Part shown: positions 17,425 to 26,305 of the stretch, piece by piece
Layout of the letters: every line of letters begins with the position of its first letter
Position numbering within the stretch: the first letter of the stretch is position 1
Source of the DNA: Bacterioplanes sp965233665
GTDB taxonomy: Bacteria; Pseudomonadota; Gammaproteobacteria; Pseudomonadales; Oceanobacteraceae
Assembly: GCA_965233665.1 (NCBI GenBank)
Contig: CBDDTG010000064.1
Coordinates: 1-64,000 of the forward strand
Reading direction: 5' to 3'
DNA: 64,000 bases
The notes under the pieces: generated by a model
Told to the model about the DNA's origin: nothing
Database searches by the model: none
What the model saw: only the letters and a program-made list of their open reading frames with translations
Made by a program: the position numbers and the translations under genes

Positions 17425-17895
17425 TCACTCCTCCATCATGGCTTGCTGATAATTCTGGATACCGATGTCACCAATCAGCTGCAGCTGAGTTTCAAGCCAG
17501 TCCAGATACTCTTCTTCATACTCAAGGATGTCGCGCAACAACTCACGACTGACAAAATCTTTGACGCTTTCACAATACGCCATCGCATCACGCAACACCG
17601 ACAGCTGCTCGGTGATTTGCTCATGATCGCAGCGCAGCATTTCTTCTGTACTTTCGCCGATTCGCAAACGGTTGAGCTTTTGCAGATTCGGCAGCCCTTC
17701 TAAAAACAAGATACGCTCAATCAAAGCGTCCGCTTGCTTCATATCTTTTATCGACTTTTTGTATTCTTTCTCATTCAGCTCTTGCAAGCCCCAGTTCTTA
17801 AACATCCGAGCGTGCAGGAAGTACTGATTAATTGAGGTCAACTCAATACTCAGCAGTTGATTTAAATGCTCAATAACTTTGCTGTCGCCTTGCAT
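17425..17895 (-). CDS. bfr: bacterioferritin, haem-binding subunit with a degenerate ferroxidase site
   Basis: A 156-residue bacterioferritin subunit starting at the ATG at 17895 ('MQGDSKVIEHLNQLL'); upstream in-frame codons would add 19 residues unlike the family. The haem ligand Met52 is kept ('DMKQAD'), but the di-iron site is broken: E51 is Asp, H54 is Gln, E94 is Ile and H130 is Tyr; only E18 and E127 remain. It should therefore contribute haem to the mixed shell and leave iron oxidation to its partner, whose gene follows after 2 bp. No bacterioferritin-associated ferredoxin gene is next to it. The 271-bp upstream region is AT-rich; no convincing Fur box was found. Confidence 0.9.
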   Translation of the reverse strand: MQGDSKVIEHLNQLLSIELTSINQYFLHARMFKNWGLQELNEKEYKKSIKDMKQADALIERILFLEGLPNLQKLNRLRIGESTEEMLRCDHEQITEQLSVLRDAMAYCESVKDFVSRELLRDILEYEEEYLDWLETQLQLIGDIGIQNYQQAMMEE

Positions 17896-18166
17896 AAGCC
17901 TACTCCATGCATATTTCGGGAGAGTGTAAGCCGCAAACACCCAGACCGCCAATAAATAAAAGGTATCAGCTATAAACGATAACTTTTAAACATGATTAAA
18001 ATAACAATGAATCGTATTTAACGAGCATCAGCAGAACCCTTCTTGCATAACCAGAATTTTTAACGATAGCGAGCACGGCTTAGCATTTAAGGTTATGAAG
18101 ACTGTGTTTGGCGACTTAAATCTCAATAAGACGCCACACCAAAGGCTCGAAATATCAAGACTGCAG

Positions 18167-18649
18167 TTATTTTAACGGCCGCTCACCCAGCTGATACTGG
18201 CCATCACTGAAGAATTGTGCAACTTGCGTGCGACGCTTACCCAGCAGCAGCGGGCCATCGTCAAAGAATAAAAAGTTTTTCCAATAACGTTTAAATAATA
18301 CCCATTCCGTTTCAACCACATGGTGGACGTCGTAACAGAAATAAATAACGGTATTGTCCTGCCAGTCACAGTGCTGCAACAGCTCCTCTGGCATATCGCC
18401 ATTCTGACTTTCCCAACGTTGCTGCCAATCCAGCTTTTGACTCTGCCAAATGCCATTTCGTGCTGGCCAATCGTCACTGAGAAAATGGCTAGCATGACTG
18501 GCTTCAGCACTGATCTGCTGGCGCCACAGCTGCTCCGCACTGTGGGCATTCAACGGGCGAATACGAGCAAGATCGGACTCTTCTACCGGTAGCTCGCGGT
18601 GACGAAAGATCCAACCCTGGCGATAATCCTGCCATTCCAGATACTGCAT
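18167..18649 (-). CDS. DUF2947 family protein
   Basis: A 160-residue soluble protein without signal peptide or membrane segment. It resembles the DUF2947 family of Vibrio and relatives: 'GWIFRHRELPV' near the N-terminus, a Trp-rich middle, and 'VIYFCYDVHHVVETEWVLFKRYWKNFLFFDDGPLLLGKRR' (about residues 100-140) as the conserved core. Function is unknown in the family. The start follows AGGAG. It lies 29 bp downstream of the diguanylate cyclase gene, so the two are likely co-transcribed. Confidence 0.7.
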   Translation of the reverse strand: MQYLEWQDYRQGWIFRHRELPVEESDLARIRPLNAHSAEQLWRQQISAEASHASHFLSDDWPARNGIWQSQKLDWQQRWESQNGDMPEELLQHCDWQDNTVIYFCYDVHHVVETEWVLFKRYWKNFLFFDDGPLLLGKRRTQVAQFFSDGQYQLGERPLK

Positions 18650-18678
18650 AGCACTCCTAATTAGTGAACCTTGTTTCT

Positions 18679-19947
18679 TTATTCAGCCACAACAATGCGA
18701 TTGCGACCAGCGGCTTTCGCGCGGTACAGCGCTTGATCGGCATGATGTACCAGTTCGGCGATGTTGCCACCACCGGGCTGCACCGACGTCAAACCGATAC
18801 TCAGAGTAACCGCCTCAGCGCTGTGTGACCAATGCTCATCAGCCAGCTGCTGGCACAACTGCTGACACAAGTGGTGTCCATCCATCAAATGGGTATGTGG
18901 CATTAACAGTAAAAACTCTTCACCACCCCAGCGCATCAAAATGTCCGTGCGTCGCAGCCGCTCGGTGAGCAGTTCCGCCACCCGCTGCAACACTTGGTCA
19001 CCTTGTTGGTGGCCATACTGATCATTAATCCGCTTAAAGTGGTCGATATCCAACAGCGCCACCGACAGCGGCGTATGGTAGCGACTGGCTAACTGCAATT
19101 GCTGTTCAAACTGATCGTAGCCGGCGCGGCGGTTGAGCAAGCCAGTGAGATCGTCATGCGATGCCAATGCCAGCAAACGCTGCTCCAACTGCTTTTGCTC
19201 GCTGATGTCTTGCACCATTCCAACCATGCGCGCAGCTCGGCCATGGTCGTCGGTCAAACAGACACGGCCACGATCACGCACCCACAAGTACTGACCACTG
19301 CGCGTCGCGATACGATATTCCGCTTGATAGTCGCTGCTCAGACCTTGCACATGGTCATGAATCCGCTGCATTACTCGAGAATGATCGTCTGGGTGTAGGT
19401 TGTTTTCCCAGCTACTCAAGTGCGGCCGCATTTCATACGGGCCGTAACCCAACACGTGCTTCAACTGTGGACTGAAGAACACGTCGTCGGTGGCGATGTT
19501 CCAATCCCACATGCCATCGGTGGCTTCATTCAAAGCAAAGCTCAGCAATGGCTCACGGTCTCGCAGTTGCTGTTCCAGTGCATCGCGGCGCTGCAAGTCT
19601 CGTACTTGCGACAACAAAAACTCGCTCTCGCCCCAAGTAACCAGATGCGACAACACTTCAACGGTGAATTCACTGCCGTCGGCACGAACGTGACGACCAC
19701 AAAAAATGTAGTCCGGCACTTCTCGAATCGCCGCGACGATGGCGCGCCAATGCTCAAGATCGACAACATCGCGCTGCAGGCTAAATACCGTTTGCTGTGA
19801 TAGTTGAGCTTGGCTCAGCCCCAGTTGCTGACAGCCGCTGCGATTGGACAGCAGTAAGCGACCACTCACAGGGTCAATGAGGTAAATGGCATCACGCAAC
19901 TGATCAAAAGCGCGAAAGGCCTGCAGGGCGGCATCAGGTAAAGACAT
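18679..19947 (-). CDS. diguanylate cyclase with two PAS domains
   Basis: A 422-residue cytoplasmic c-di-GMP synthase. The start is the ATG at 19947; the open frame extends into thrC but without a family match. Domains: PAS (about residues 8-125; 'DAIYLIDPVSGRLLLSN'), PAS_3-type PAS (about 130-255; 'WDWNIATDDVFFSPQLKHVLGY', 'LHPDDHSRV') and GGDEF (about 260-420). The active site is 'RWGGEEF'. The inhibitory I-site RxxD ('RRTD') sits five residues before it, so product inhibition is expected. No transmembrane segment. The region just before the start is a hairpin with no clear ribosome binding site. Confidence 0.88.
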   Translation of the reverse strand: MSLPDAALQAFRAFDQLRDAIYLIDPVSGRLLLSNRSGCQQLGLSQAQLSQQTVFSLQRDVVDLEHWRAIVAAIREVPDYIFCGRHVRADGSEFTVEVLSHLVTWGESEFLLSQVRDLQRRDALEQQLRDREPLLSFALNEATDGMWDWNIATDDVFFSPQLKHVLGYGPYEMRPHLSSWENNLHPDDHSRVMQRIHDHVQGLSSDYQAEYRIATRSGQYLWVRDRGRVCLTDDHGRAARMVGMVQDISEQKQLEQRLLALASHDDLTGLLNRRAGYDQFEQQLQLASRYHTPLSVALLDIDHFKRINDQYGHQQGDQVLQRVAELLTERLRRTDILMRWGGEEFLLLMPHTHLMDGHHLCQQLCQQLADEHWSHSAEAVTLSIGLTSVQPGGGNIAELVHHADQALYRAKAAGRNRIVVAE

Positions 19948-19955
19948 GGAAATAG

Positions 19956-19978
19956 CGCCACTGCCAAAGACAGTGGCG
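19956..19978 (-). promoter_or_regulatory. hairpin between thrC and the diguanylate cyclase gene
   Basis: A perfect 8-bp stem (CGCCACTG / CAGTGGCG) with a 7-nt loop fills most of the 37-bp spacer and ends 8 nt before the cyclase ATG. There is no T-run. It could be a weak terminator for thrC or a translational control element; the 8 nt between hairpin and start hold no recognisable ribosome binding site. Confidence 0.4.
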
Positions 19979-19984
19979 TGCCTG

Positions 19985-21388
19985 TTAGGCAAACACGGTA
20001 TCGGCAATAAACTGCTGCACGTTATCCAACTCAGCTGGCAGCACAGTAACGCGCTCTTCACGGCTCATTAAGTCTGCCAAATGATGCGGCAACTCAGGCG
20101 TAGGGAAACCCGCTTGCTGGATGGCCTGCTCAAATTTCACCGGATGCGCAGTGCCTAAGGTGATCATTGGAATACCCGGATTACGACGCGTCTGGCGTGC
20201 AGCTTCGACACCGATGGCGGTATGAGGATCGAGCAAATAACCCGTTTCGTTATACACCGCCTGAATGGTGCTGACGGTGGTGGCTTCGTCGACGGCGTGG
20301 CTATCAAATACCTCGCGCGCACGAGCTAGGCGATCGGCATCCAACTCAACGCTGTGTTCGCGCTGATTCATTTGCTCCATCAAGGCGCTCATTTGTTCGC
20401 CGTTATGATCGTACAGATCAAACAGCAAGCGCTCGAAGTTACTCGACACCGCAATGTCCATCGACGGCGTGATGGTGTGATGCAAAGGTTTCACTTCATA
20501 CAGGTTGCTGCTCATCAAACGGTGCAGAACATCGTTGCTGTTGGTGGCAATGACCAGCTGCTCAATGGGCAGACCCATCTTGCGCGCCATGTAACCGGCA
20601 AAAATATCGCCAAAGTTCCCCGTCGGCACAGAGAACGCCATCGAACGCAGCGGCCCGCCCAGGTTGAGGCTGGCATAAAAGTAATACACGATCTGAGCCA
20701 TGATACGGGCCCAGTTGATGCTATTAACCGCCACCAGCTTGCGCTCACCGCGCAAGAATTGCTGATCACGGAAACTGGCTTTGACCATATCTTGGGCTTG
20801 GTCAAAGTTACCCTCGATGGCGATATTATGAATGTTATCACCCTGCACCGTCGTCATTTGACGGCGCTGTACATCGGATACCTTGCCATGCGGGTGCAGA
20901 ATAAAGATATCGACATTTTTGCAGGCCTTGGTGCCTTCAATGGCGGCCGAGCCTGTGTCACCTGAGGTCGCCCCCATAATGACGACTTTTTCATTGCGAC
21001 GCTCTAGCACGTAATCGAGCAAACGACCTAACAGCTGCAGTGCAAAATCTTTAAATGCTAAGGTCGGGCCATGAAACAGCTCCAGCACGTATTCGTTGTG
21101 ATCCAGCTGCTGCAGAGGCGCAATGGCTTTGTGGCCAAACACAGAGTAAGCCTGCTCAATCATGTCGCGCAGGGCGTCTTGGTCGACCGAGCCTTCCACA
21201 AATGGGTAAATGACTTTATGGGCCAGCTCGGTGTATGGCAGGTCACGCCATGATTCTATTTCTTCCAAGCTGAAGTGCGGGACATCCTTGGGAACATACA
21301 AGCCACCGTCGGCCGCCAGGCCGGTCAGCAACACTTCTTCAAAGCTGAGTTCAGGGGCACTTCCGCGGGTCGATACGTACTTCATCAT
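19985..21388 (-). CDS. thrC: threonine synthase
   Basis: A PLP enzyme converting O-phosphohomoserine to threonine and phosphate. It has 467 residues from the ATG at 21388, or 466 from the next ATG, which fits the Pseudomonas-type N-terminus 'MKYVSTRG' better. The PLP lysine is K113 in 'GPTLAFKDFALQ'. Other motifs are 'GATSGDTGSAAIEG' (phosphate-binding loop) and 'SVPTGNFGDIFAGYMA'. The homoserine dehydrogenase gene (hom), which often precedes thrC, is not adjacent; the gene upstream encodes a DUF3087 protein. The stop is 37 bp before the cyclase start. Confidence 0.94.
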   Translation of the reverse strand: MMKYVSTRGSAPELSFEEVLLTGLAADGGLYVPKDVPHFSLEEIESWRDLPYTELAHKVIYPFVEGSVDQDALRDMIEQAYSVFGHKAIAPLQQLDHNEYVLELFHGPTLAFKDFALQLLGRLLDYVLERRNEKVVIMGATSGDTGSAAIEGTKACKNVDIFILHPHGKVSDVQRRQMTTVQGDNIHNIAIEGNFDQAQDMVKASFRDQQFLRGERKLVAVNSINWARIMAQIVYYFYASLNLGGPLRSMAFSVPTGNFGDIFAGYMARKMGLPIEQLVIATNSNDVLHRLMSSNLYEVKPLHHTITPSMDIAVSSNFERLLFDLYDHNGEQMSALMEQMNQREHSVELDADRLARAREVFDSHAVDEATTVSTIQAVYNETGYLLDPHTAIGVEAARQTRRNPGIPMITLGTAHPVKFEQAIQQAGFPTPELPHHLADLMSREERVTVLPAELDNVQQFIADTVFA

Positions 21389-21489
21389 GACGCTATTGCT
21401 CTGCCAGAAATTCGGAATCCAGCATTTTACATAACTTGACCGGGGTGTACATCCGCACGGCAGCCGCCGGCCCCGAGCAGCCAGCGTGG

Positions 21490-21990
21490 CTACAACCGCT
21501 GCAAACGCTCGCGTTGGTAATCGTCGAGGCTAACGCTTAACCCCAGCCGCTCAATTTGAGCGTCCAACTCACGTATCTGCGCCGTTAGCTCCTCAAGGGT
21601 CAGGGTATTGTTTTCCAGCTGATACACATATAAAGAACCGTGCAAACTGTAGTAGCGCACGATGATCGCATCGGTATTATCCTCTGCCAGTGCGGCTTCC
21701 AGTTTACGACTGGCCCGGTAAATACGGTTCAACTCACCTTTCAGCGCCAAGACGTAACGCACATTGGCCATCCACGGCTGCTGACGCAACAGATAAACCG
21801 CCAATGACAGCACAGCGACGGCAGAAACAACCGCGGCCAGGTTCAGCCACAAGCCATCATTGCTAGGCCACAACCCATGATACAACTCTGACAAACCCAA
21901 TCCGACGACAAACAAACTGGCCATCAGCCCCCATTGCAAGCGTGACACCTGCCGCTGGTAGCGATCTTTATCGATGGATTTAAACGCCAT
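21490..21990 (-). CDS. DUF3087 family membrane protein
   Basis: A 166-residue protein with two membrane helices (about residues 19-38 and 48-68) and a cytoplasmic, coiled-coil-rich C-terminal half. 'IDKDRYQRQVSRLQ', 'YVLALKGELNRIYRASRKLEAAL' and 'ENNTLTLEELTAQIRELDAQIERLGL' fit the DUF3087 family, which has no assigned function. The start follows AAGGA. It lies downstream of the TonB-operon terminator and 101 bp upstream of thrC. Confidence 0.68.
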   Translation of the reverse strand: MAFKSIDKDRYQRQVSRLQWGLMASLFVVGLGLSELYHGLWPSNDGLWLNLAAVVSAVAVLSLAVYLLRQQPWMANVRYVLALKGELNRIYRASRKLEAALAEDNTDAIIVRYYSLHGSLYVYQLENNTLTLEELTAQIRELDAQIERLGLSVSLDDYQRERLQRL

Positions 21991-22010
21991 TCCTTACTCT
22001 CTTATCTAAA

Positions 22011-22045
22011 AAAACGGCCCGAGCCTGAAAGACCCGAGCCGTTTT
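22011..22045 (-). terminator. terminator of the TonB operon
   Basis: On the minus strand, AAAACGGC and GCCGTTTT form an outer stem (22011-22018 with 22038-22045) around an imperfect inner stem, followed by a run of T. It lies 22 bp after the last gene of the TonB operon. Confidence 0.8.
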
Positions 22046-22067
22046 ATCAACCAATACGGCGACGTGC

Positions 22068-23354
22068 TTAACGCACTTCAGCCATATACGCGCGACGCTG
22101 CTTTTCACCTTTAATGTAAGACAGCCATTGATTAGCGACCTTATCATCAGGATCACTGGCCTTCACTGACGCAAAGACCTTCTCGGCACCGTCCAGGTTA
22201 TCCATATTAAACATCACCAGACCTTTCAAGATACGAGCGCTGTCAGCGTTCTTCAGCTCATCGTCCTTTAATGCCTGATTGACGTTTCTCAGCGCTTGCT
22301 TCCATTCTTGGCGCTCAGTATGGATTTGGGCCAGCTTAAAGTAGTCATCGCCTTCGCCCGATGCCTTTGCTGCTTTTGCCATCACGACAATCGCTTTGTC
22401 GTATTCTTTGGCCAGCATCCAGGCATCGCCCAGCAGTGACAGGTTACGCGCACTGGCTTCGATTTTTTCCTCTTTGAGGCCTTTCTCGATCACGCGCGCA
22501 GCCTTGTAAGGCACTTCCTGCGACAACAGCGCCTGAGCCAGGTTCACCAGCTCATTTTCTTTCTGCAGCAAGCCTTTATCGTAAGCCGTCTCCAGCGTCG
22601 AGAGTTCTTTCATCGGCTTGCCCAGCTCGCTGTACACAGCCGCCAACTGCACCCAGTACTGACCTTTCGGATACAAGGTCGCTAAGTCCTGCAGACAGCG
22701 CGCCAGGTTTGGATAGTCGCGGTTCTGGTAGTAGATCGCACGCTCCAGCATCAGCCAGTTCTCGCGTGGTTTTTTACCGTCTGCCTTAACATCCGCGATG
22801 GCGAACTTGATATCTGGCAAAGCCTTTTTGTACTGATCGAGCTGAAAGTAGATCTGTGCGCGCAACACGTGGGCTTCGGCATTTGGCTTTTCAACCAAGC
22901 CAAACCAGCGATTCAAAGGACCCAGCGCTTTCTTGTAGTCTTCCTGCACCAAGTGCAACTTGGCCAGGCTATACAAGGTATTTTGCTCCAGGCTTTCTGG
23001 AATCTCCTCGATCGCGACCAGCTTTTCGTAGGCGCCAATGGCATCGACGTATTTTTCCTGGTTGAAGTAGACGTAAGCAAACATGTTGTACGTCATGGCC
23101 TTCTCATAGGAGTTACGACGCATATCAGACAGATCCTGAAGTTCTTCCAGGGCTTCCTGATACTTTTGCTCATCGGCCAACTCTCGGGCTGTGTCCAAGC
23201 GCTTAAAGACCTGCTCTCGCATGGTTTGCATACGCTTAACTCGCTTTTCACTGCGAGACGAATCGCCCTCAGCGGCCACGGCGGTGGTTGGCACCACCGT
23301 CAACAGCGAGCACGACAACATGCCAGCAGCGATGACAGTCACTAAGTGTTTCAT
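22068..23354 (-). CDS. tetratricopeptide-repeat protein of the TonB2-type operon
   Basis: A 428-residue exported protein: a signal peptide ends near 'TTAVAA' (about residue 28). A basic region and at least eight helical TPR-like pairs follow, for example 'YQEALEELQDLSDMRRNSYEKAMTYNMFAYVYFNQEKYVDAIGAYEKLV' and 'AWMLAKEYDKAIVVMAKAAKA'. It is the last gene of the operon, 13 bp after tonB, a position where TPR proteins are regularly found in TonB2/TtpC systems. It probably scaffolds the periplasmic side of the complex; no enzymatic motif is present. The ribosome binding site is AGGAGG. Confidence 0.82.
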   Translation of the reverse strand: MKHLVTVIAAGMLSCSLLTVVPTTAVAAEGDSSRSEKRVKRMQTMREQVFKRLDTARELADEQKYQEALEELQDLSDMRRNSYEKAMTYNMFAYVYFNQEKYVDAIGAYEKLVAIEEIPESLEQNTLYSLAKLHLVQEDYKKALGPLNRWFGLVEKPNAEAHVLRAQIYFQLDQYKKALPDIKFAIADVKADGKKPRENWLMLERAIYYQNRDYPNLARCLQDLATLYPKGQYWVQLAAVYSELGKPMKELSTLETAYDKGLLQKENELVNLAQALLSQEVPYKAARVIEKGLKEEKIEASARNLSLLGDAWMLAKEYDKAIVVMAKAAKASGEGDDYFKLAQIHTERQEWKQALRNVNQALKDDELKNADSARILKGLVMFNMDNLDGAEKVFASVKASDPDDKVANQWLSYIKGEKQRRAYMAEVR

Positions 23355-23367
23355 GGCTTACCTCCTG

Positions 23368-23988
23368 TCATTTTTCCAGTTCAAAGCGAATGATGTTACG
23401 CACCCCAGGCACTTCGATGGGCTGACCATCGACCACCTTAGGCTTGTACTTGAACTTGGATGCGGCGCGCAGTGCTGCTCGGTTAAAGATGCCTGGCGGC
23501 TCTGCTTCGACCACGCTTGGGTCTTTCACCGTACCCAACTTGGTCACCGTAAATTCGACCACAACATACCCTTCAATGCCACGCTGAGCAGCGCGACGCG
23601 GGTAGTTAGGCGCGACTTTTACAATGGGCAGGTACTCACCATCACTGGTGTTCACGCCGCCAAGTCCGGCGTCCACATTCAAATCAGCACCAATATCAAA
23701 CCCACCCACATCAAAGCCATCGGCAGAAGCTTTGGCCACGTCGGGCTTAGGCATATCTGGCTTAGGTGGCTCCTGCGGTGGCGTCGGCGGCTTCTGCGGC
23801 TTGCGCTCTTTGGTTTGCACCTCGTCATCGGGCTTTTGCATAACAAAGCTTTCGATGCGACCGAAGTCTTGCTCGTTTAATACCGAGCCTCCGGTACTGA
23901 TGAGGCTCTGCATTACCCAGAAGACAGCGAAGGTTGCAACCGCAGCAATGGCCAGAGAGGCGCCAAAGCGTACAAAGGCAGATTGCAT
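23368..23988 (-). CDS. tonB: TonB-family energy transducer (TonB2-like)
   Basis: A 206-residue protein that carries proton-motive energy to outer-membrane receptors. An N-terminal anchor is at about residues 8-30 and a Pro/Lys-rich segment at 62-85 ('KPPTPPQEPPKPDMPKPD'). A Gly/Asp linker leads to the C-terminal TonB domain (about 115-206) with 'APNYPRRAAQRGIEGYVVVEF', the 'YP' box and 'FKYKPKVVDGQPIEVPG'. The short Pro region is typical of TonB2-like proteins. It starts 2 bp after exbD. Confidence 0.92.
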   Translation of the reverse strand: MQSAFVRFGASLAIAAVATFAVFWVMQSLISTGGSVLNEQDFGRIESFVMQKPDDEVQTKERKPQKPPTPPQEPPKPDMPKPDVAKASADGFDVGGFDIGADLNVDAGLGGVNTSDGEYLPIVKVAPNYPRRAAQRGIEGYVVVEFTVTKLGTVKDPSVVEAEPPGIFNRAALRAASKFKYKPKVVDGQPIEVPGVRNIIRFELEK

Positions 23989-23990
23989 GA

Positions 23991-24398
23991 TTACCTCTCT
24001 GTTGCCAGGGATACGTCGTACACACCCGCGGCCCGTGCTGCATCCATCACAGCCACCAGCACTCGGGTTTTGGCTTCTTCATCCGCTTGCACGACCACCG
24101 TTCCCTGAGGGTTTTCAGCGTGCAAACGCTCAATGTTGGCCCGCACCTGGCTCTCATCGACACGGCGCTTATCGATCCAGATTTCGTTGAGGTCATTGAT
24201 GGCGATCAGGATGTTCGCGCGCGGCTTAGACTGCGCGGTATTGGCATCCGGACGATTTACCTCAATACCAGACTCTTTAACAAACGAGGCCGTCACGATA
24301 AAGAAGATCAGCATGATGAATACCACGTCCAACATCGGCGTGATATCAATTTGGCCTTCCTCTTCGGACGCCGTCAGGTTAGAAAAACCACGTCTCAT
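23991..24398 (-). CDS. exbD: biopolymer transport protein ExbD
   Basis: A 135-residue inner-membrane protein of the ExbB-ExbD motor. A single membrane segment holds the proton-carrying Asp: 'ITPMLDVVFIMLIFFIV' (about residues 19-35, Asp24). The periplasmic domain contains 'VVVQADEEAKTRVLVAVMDAARAAGV', the standard ExbD/TolR closing motif. It lies between exbB (14 bp) and tonB (2 bp). Confidence 0.93.
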   Translation of the reverse strand: MRRGFSNLTASEEEGQIDITPMLDVVFIMLIFFIVTASFVKESGIEVNRPDANTAQSKPRANILIAINDLNEIWIDKRRVDESQVRANIERLHAENPQGTVVVQADEEAKTRVLVAVMDAARAAGVYDVSLATER

Positions 24399-24412
24399 AA
24401 TTATTTACTCAC

Positions 24413-24934
24413 TCAGTGATCAAATGTTAATTGATCTTCCAGATGAATCTTTTCACGGCTGATGTAGCGGTCCAGCACTGACTGGGCAAATACCCCGGTC
24501 AACGCACCTACCATCCCTGCCATGGTCGGTATGGTGGCCTTGGAAATCCCGGAAGCCATGGCTTTCGGGCTGCCGTTACCAATAAAGGCCATCACATCAA
24601 ACACTTCGATCATGCCGGTGACGGTGCCCAGCAAGCCGAACAGCGGAGCCATACCAATTAACATTTTGATCGTGGTCATGTTGGCGCTCAGGTCATACTC
24701 CAGCTTGCTAATCAGGTCCTGACGGACCTGATGCGCATGCCAGGAGCGACGCTCAGAGCGGGCCTCCCACTCTTGAACCGCCGTGCGCACAGAGCGCTTG
24801 TGGACAAAAGTGAAGTAAGCCACGCGCTCCAGCACCAACAGCCACAGCACAAAGATCAAACCTAAAATACCGTACAGAACGTCTCCGCCACGCTCCATAA
24901 ATAGGTAAACCGGTTCGTACAGTTCAACGAACAT
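24413..24934 (-). CDS. exbB: MotA/TolQ/ExbB proton channel family protein, ExbB
   Basis: A 173-residue inner-membrane protein with three membrane helices. The conserved core is 'IKMLIGMAPLFGLLGTVTGMIEVFDVMAF', followed by 'GISKATIPTMAGMVGALTGVFAQSVL'. With ExbD it makes the proton channel. It is the short ExbB of a TonB2 system and lies 3 bp after the larger TtpC-like paralogue. Confidence 0.92.
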   Translation of the reverse strand: MFVELYEPVYLFMERGGDVLYGILGLIFVLWLLVLERVAYFTFVHKRSVRTAVQEWEARSERRSWHAHQVRQDLISKLEYDLSANMTTIKMLIGMAPLFGLLGTVTGMIEVFDVMAFIGNGSPKAMASGISKATIPTMAGMVGALTGVFAQSVLDRYISREKIHLEDQLTFDH

Positions 24935-24937
24935 AAC

Positions 24938-26305
24938 TTATGCCGCTTTTGATTGTTGCTCGGCCTGGCGTGCCAGGATGCCGGTCGCGCGCTCTTCCAG
25001 AATCATCATCAATTCACGTGAGCGGTTGTACGCCAAAGTGTGTAAGAACACACATGGAATGGCTGCTACCAGACCCAGAACTGTGGTTACCAGAGCTTGC
25101 GAAATACCACCTGCCATCAACTTAGGATCGCCGGTACCGAACAGAGACATGGTTTCAAATACGTCGATCATACCGGTCACTGTACCCAGAAGACCCAGCA
25201 GCGGTGCCACGACAGAGATGATTTTGATCCAGCCAATGGCACGCGTCAGGCGAGGCACTTCAGCGGCAATGGCTTCACCCAGGTGCAGCTCCAGCGTTTC
25301 AGTATCCGCACCTTTATTGGCATTGAAGACCGCCATCACACGACCCAAAGAGTTGTTCTCGTTGGCTTGGTCAGACTTCATTTGCTTGTAGACTTTGCTG
25401 CGCTCGATTTGCAGACCAATCATGCGCCAGATCGCCAGCAAAATACCGATCACGGCCAGACCGATGATGATGTAACCCACCACACCGCCTTGGTCGACAC
25501 GGTCACCCAGTTCAGGAGACTGACCCATAATCTTCAGCAGCTGACCACGTGATGGATCGATCCAGAAGCCGGTCAAGTCAGCACCGCCAGCGGTTTGCAG
25601 CTCGCCTGCAGGACCGGTGTAACGACCACCAGGCTGCTTATCTAGCTCAACCAAACGGCCAGTCTGCAAATCCCAGTTCAAGTATTTGCCGTCAGACACC
25701 ACGTTGAAACCACCGACACGCGTCACGGTTTTTTCAACCGTATCGCCACTTGGCAGAACAACCGGGGCTTGGTACTGAGCGATGTGGCCAGAATAGGTAG
25801 CTTCACGCTGCATTTCGTACCACAAGCGCTCTAACTGCTCGATGGACGGCAACTTAGAAGAAGAACCCGCCGTAGCAATCAAGTCCGTCAAGAACTCATC
25901 ACGACCTGGCAATTGCGAGCTCACCACCGAACCTTCGAATACCGCTTTGGTGTCGCCAGACACTTGCTGCAGTACGCCAAACAGTTCTTTCAAAGAACCC
26001 ATGCGCTCGGTTAAGCGCTCTTGTGCTTCGGCGATTTTGCCTTCGTTGTCAGCGAACTGGCCTTCTTTTTTGGCACTCAGTTGCTCTAAACGAGTACGCT
26101 CCGCCTTGGCATCGGCAACCATCTTCTGCTGCTCTGCTTTCGAGCTGTTGAAGCGTTGCAAACGCTGACGAAACTCTTGGTTGTCGCGCGCTTGGCCTTC
26201 TTTAACCAGGTTTAACAGGTCGTCGACGCTCAGAGATTCGTCGGCCTGAACAAAAGGAGTCGAAATGGCCAGCGCCGCTGCGACCATTAATGCTTTCAAT
26301 TTCAT
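24938..26305 (-). CDS. TtpC-like MotA/TolQ/ExbB protein with periplasmic extension
   Basis: A 455-residue protein with a signal peptide (cleavage near 'PFVQA-DE', about residue 21) and a long coiled-coil periplasmic part (about 25-270, 'EQQKMVADAKAERTRLEQL'). The C-terminal third has an ExbB-type proton channel: 'IKIISVVAPLLGLLGTVTGMIDVFETMSLF' and 'GISQALVTTVLGLVAAIPCVFLH'. This layout matches TtpC, the fourth component of Vibrio TonB2 systems, needed for energy transfer by TonB2. Its ATG shares one base with the DUF3450 stop (TAATG). Confidence 0.9.
   Translation of the reverse strand: MKLKALMVAAALAISTPFVQADESLSVDDLLNLVKEGQARDNQEFRQRLQRFNSSKAEQQKMVADAKAERTRLEQLSAKKEGQFADNEGKIAEAQERLTERMGSLKELFGVLQQVSGDTKAVFEGSVVSSQLPGRDEFLTDLIATAGSSSKLPSIEQLERLWYEMQREATYSGHIAQYQAPVVLPSGDTVEKTVTRVGGFNVVSDGKYLNWDLQTGRLVELDKQPGGRYTGPAGELQTAGGADLTGFWIDPSRGQLLKIMGQSPELGDRVDQGGVVGYIIIGLAVIGILLAIWRMIGLQIERSKVYKQMKSDQANENNSLGRVMAVFNANKGADTETLELHLGEAIAAEVPRLTRAIGWIKIISVVAPLLGLLGTVTGMIDVFETMSLFGTGDPKLMAGGISQALVTTVLGLVAAIPCVFLHTLAYNRSRELMMILEERATGILARQAEQQSKAA

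Noticed and set aside
20354..20965. Open frame of 203 codons antisense to thrC
   Set aside because: It overlaps the catalytic core of thrC and has no gene-like features of its own.
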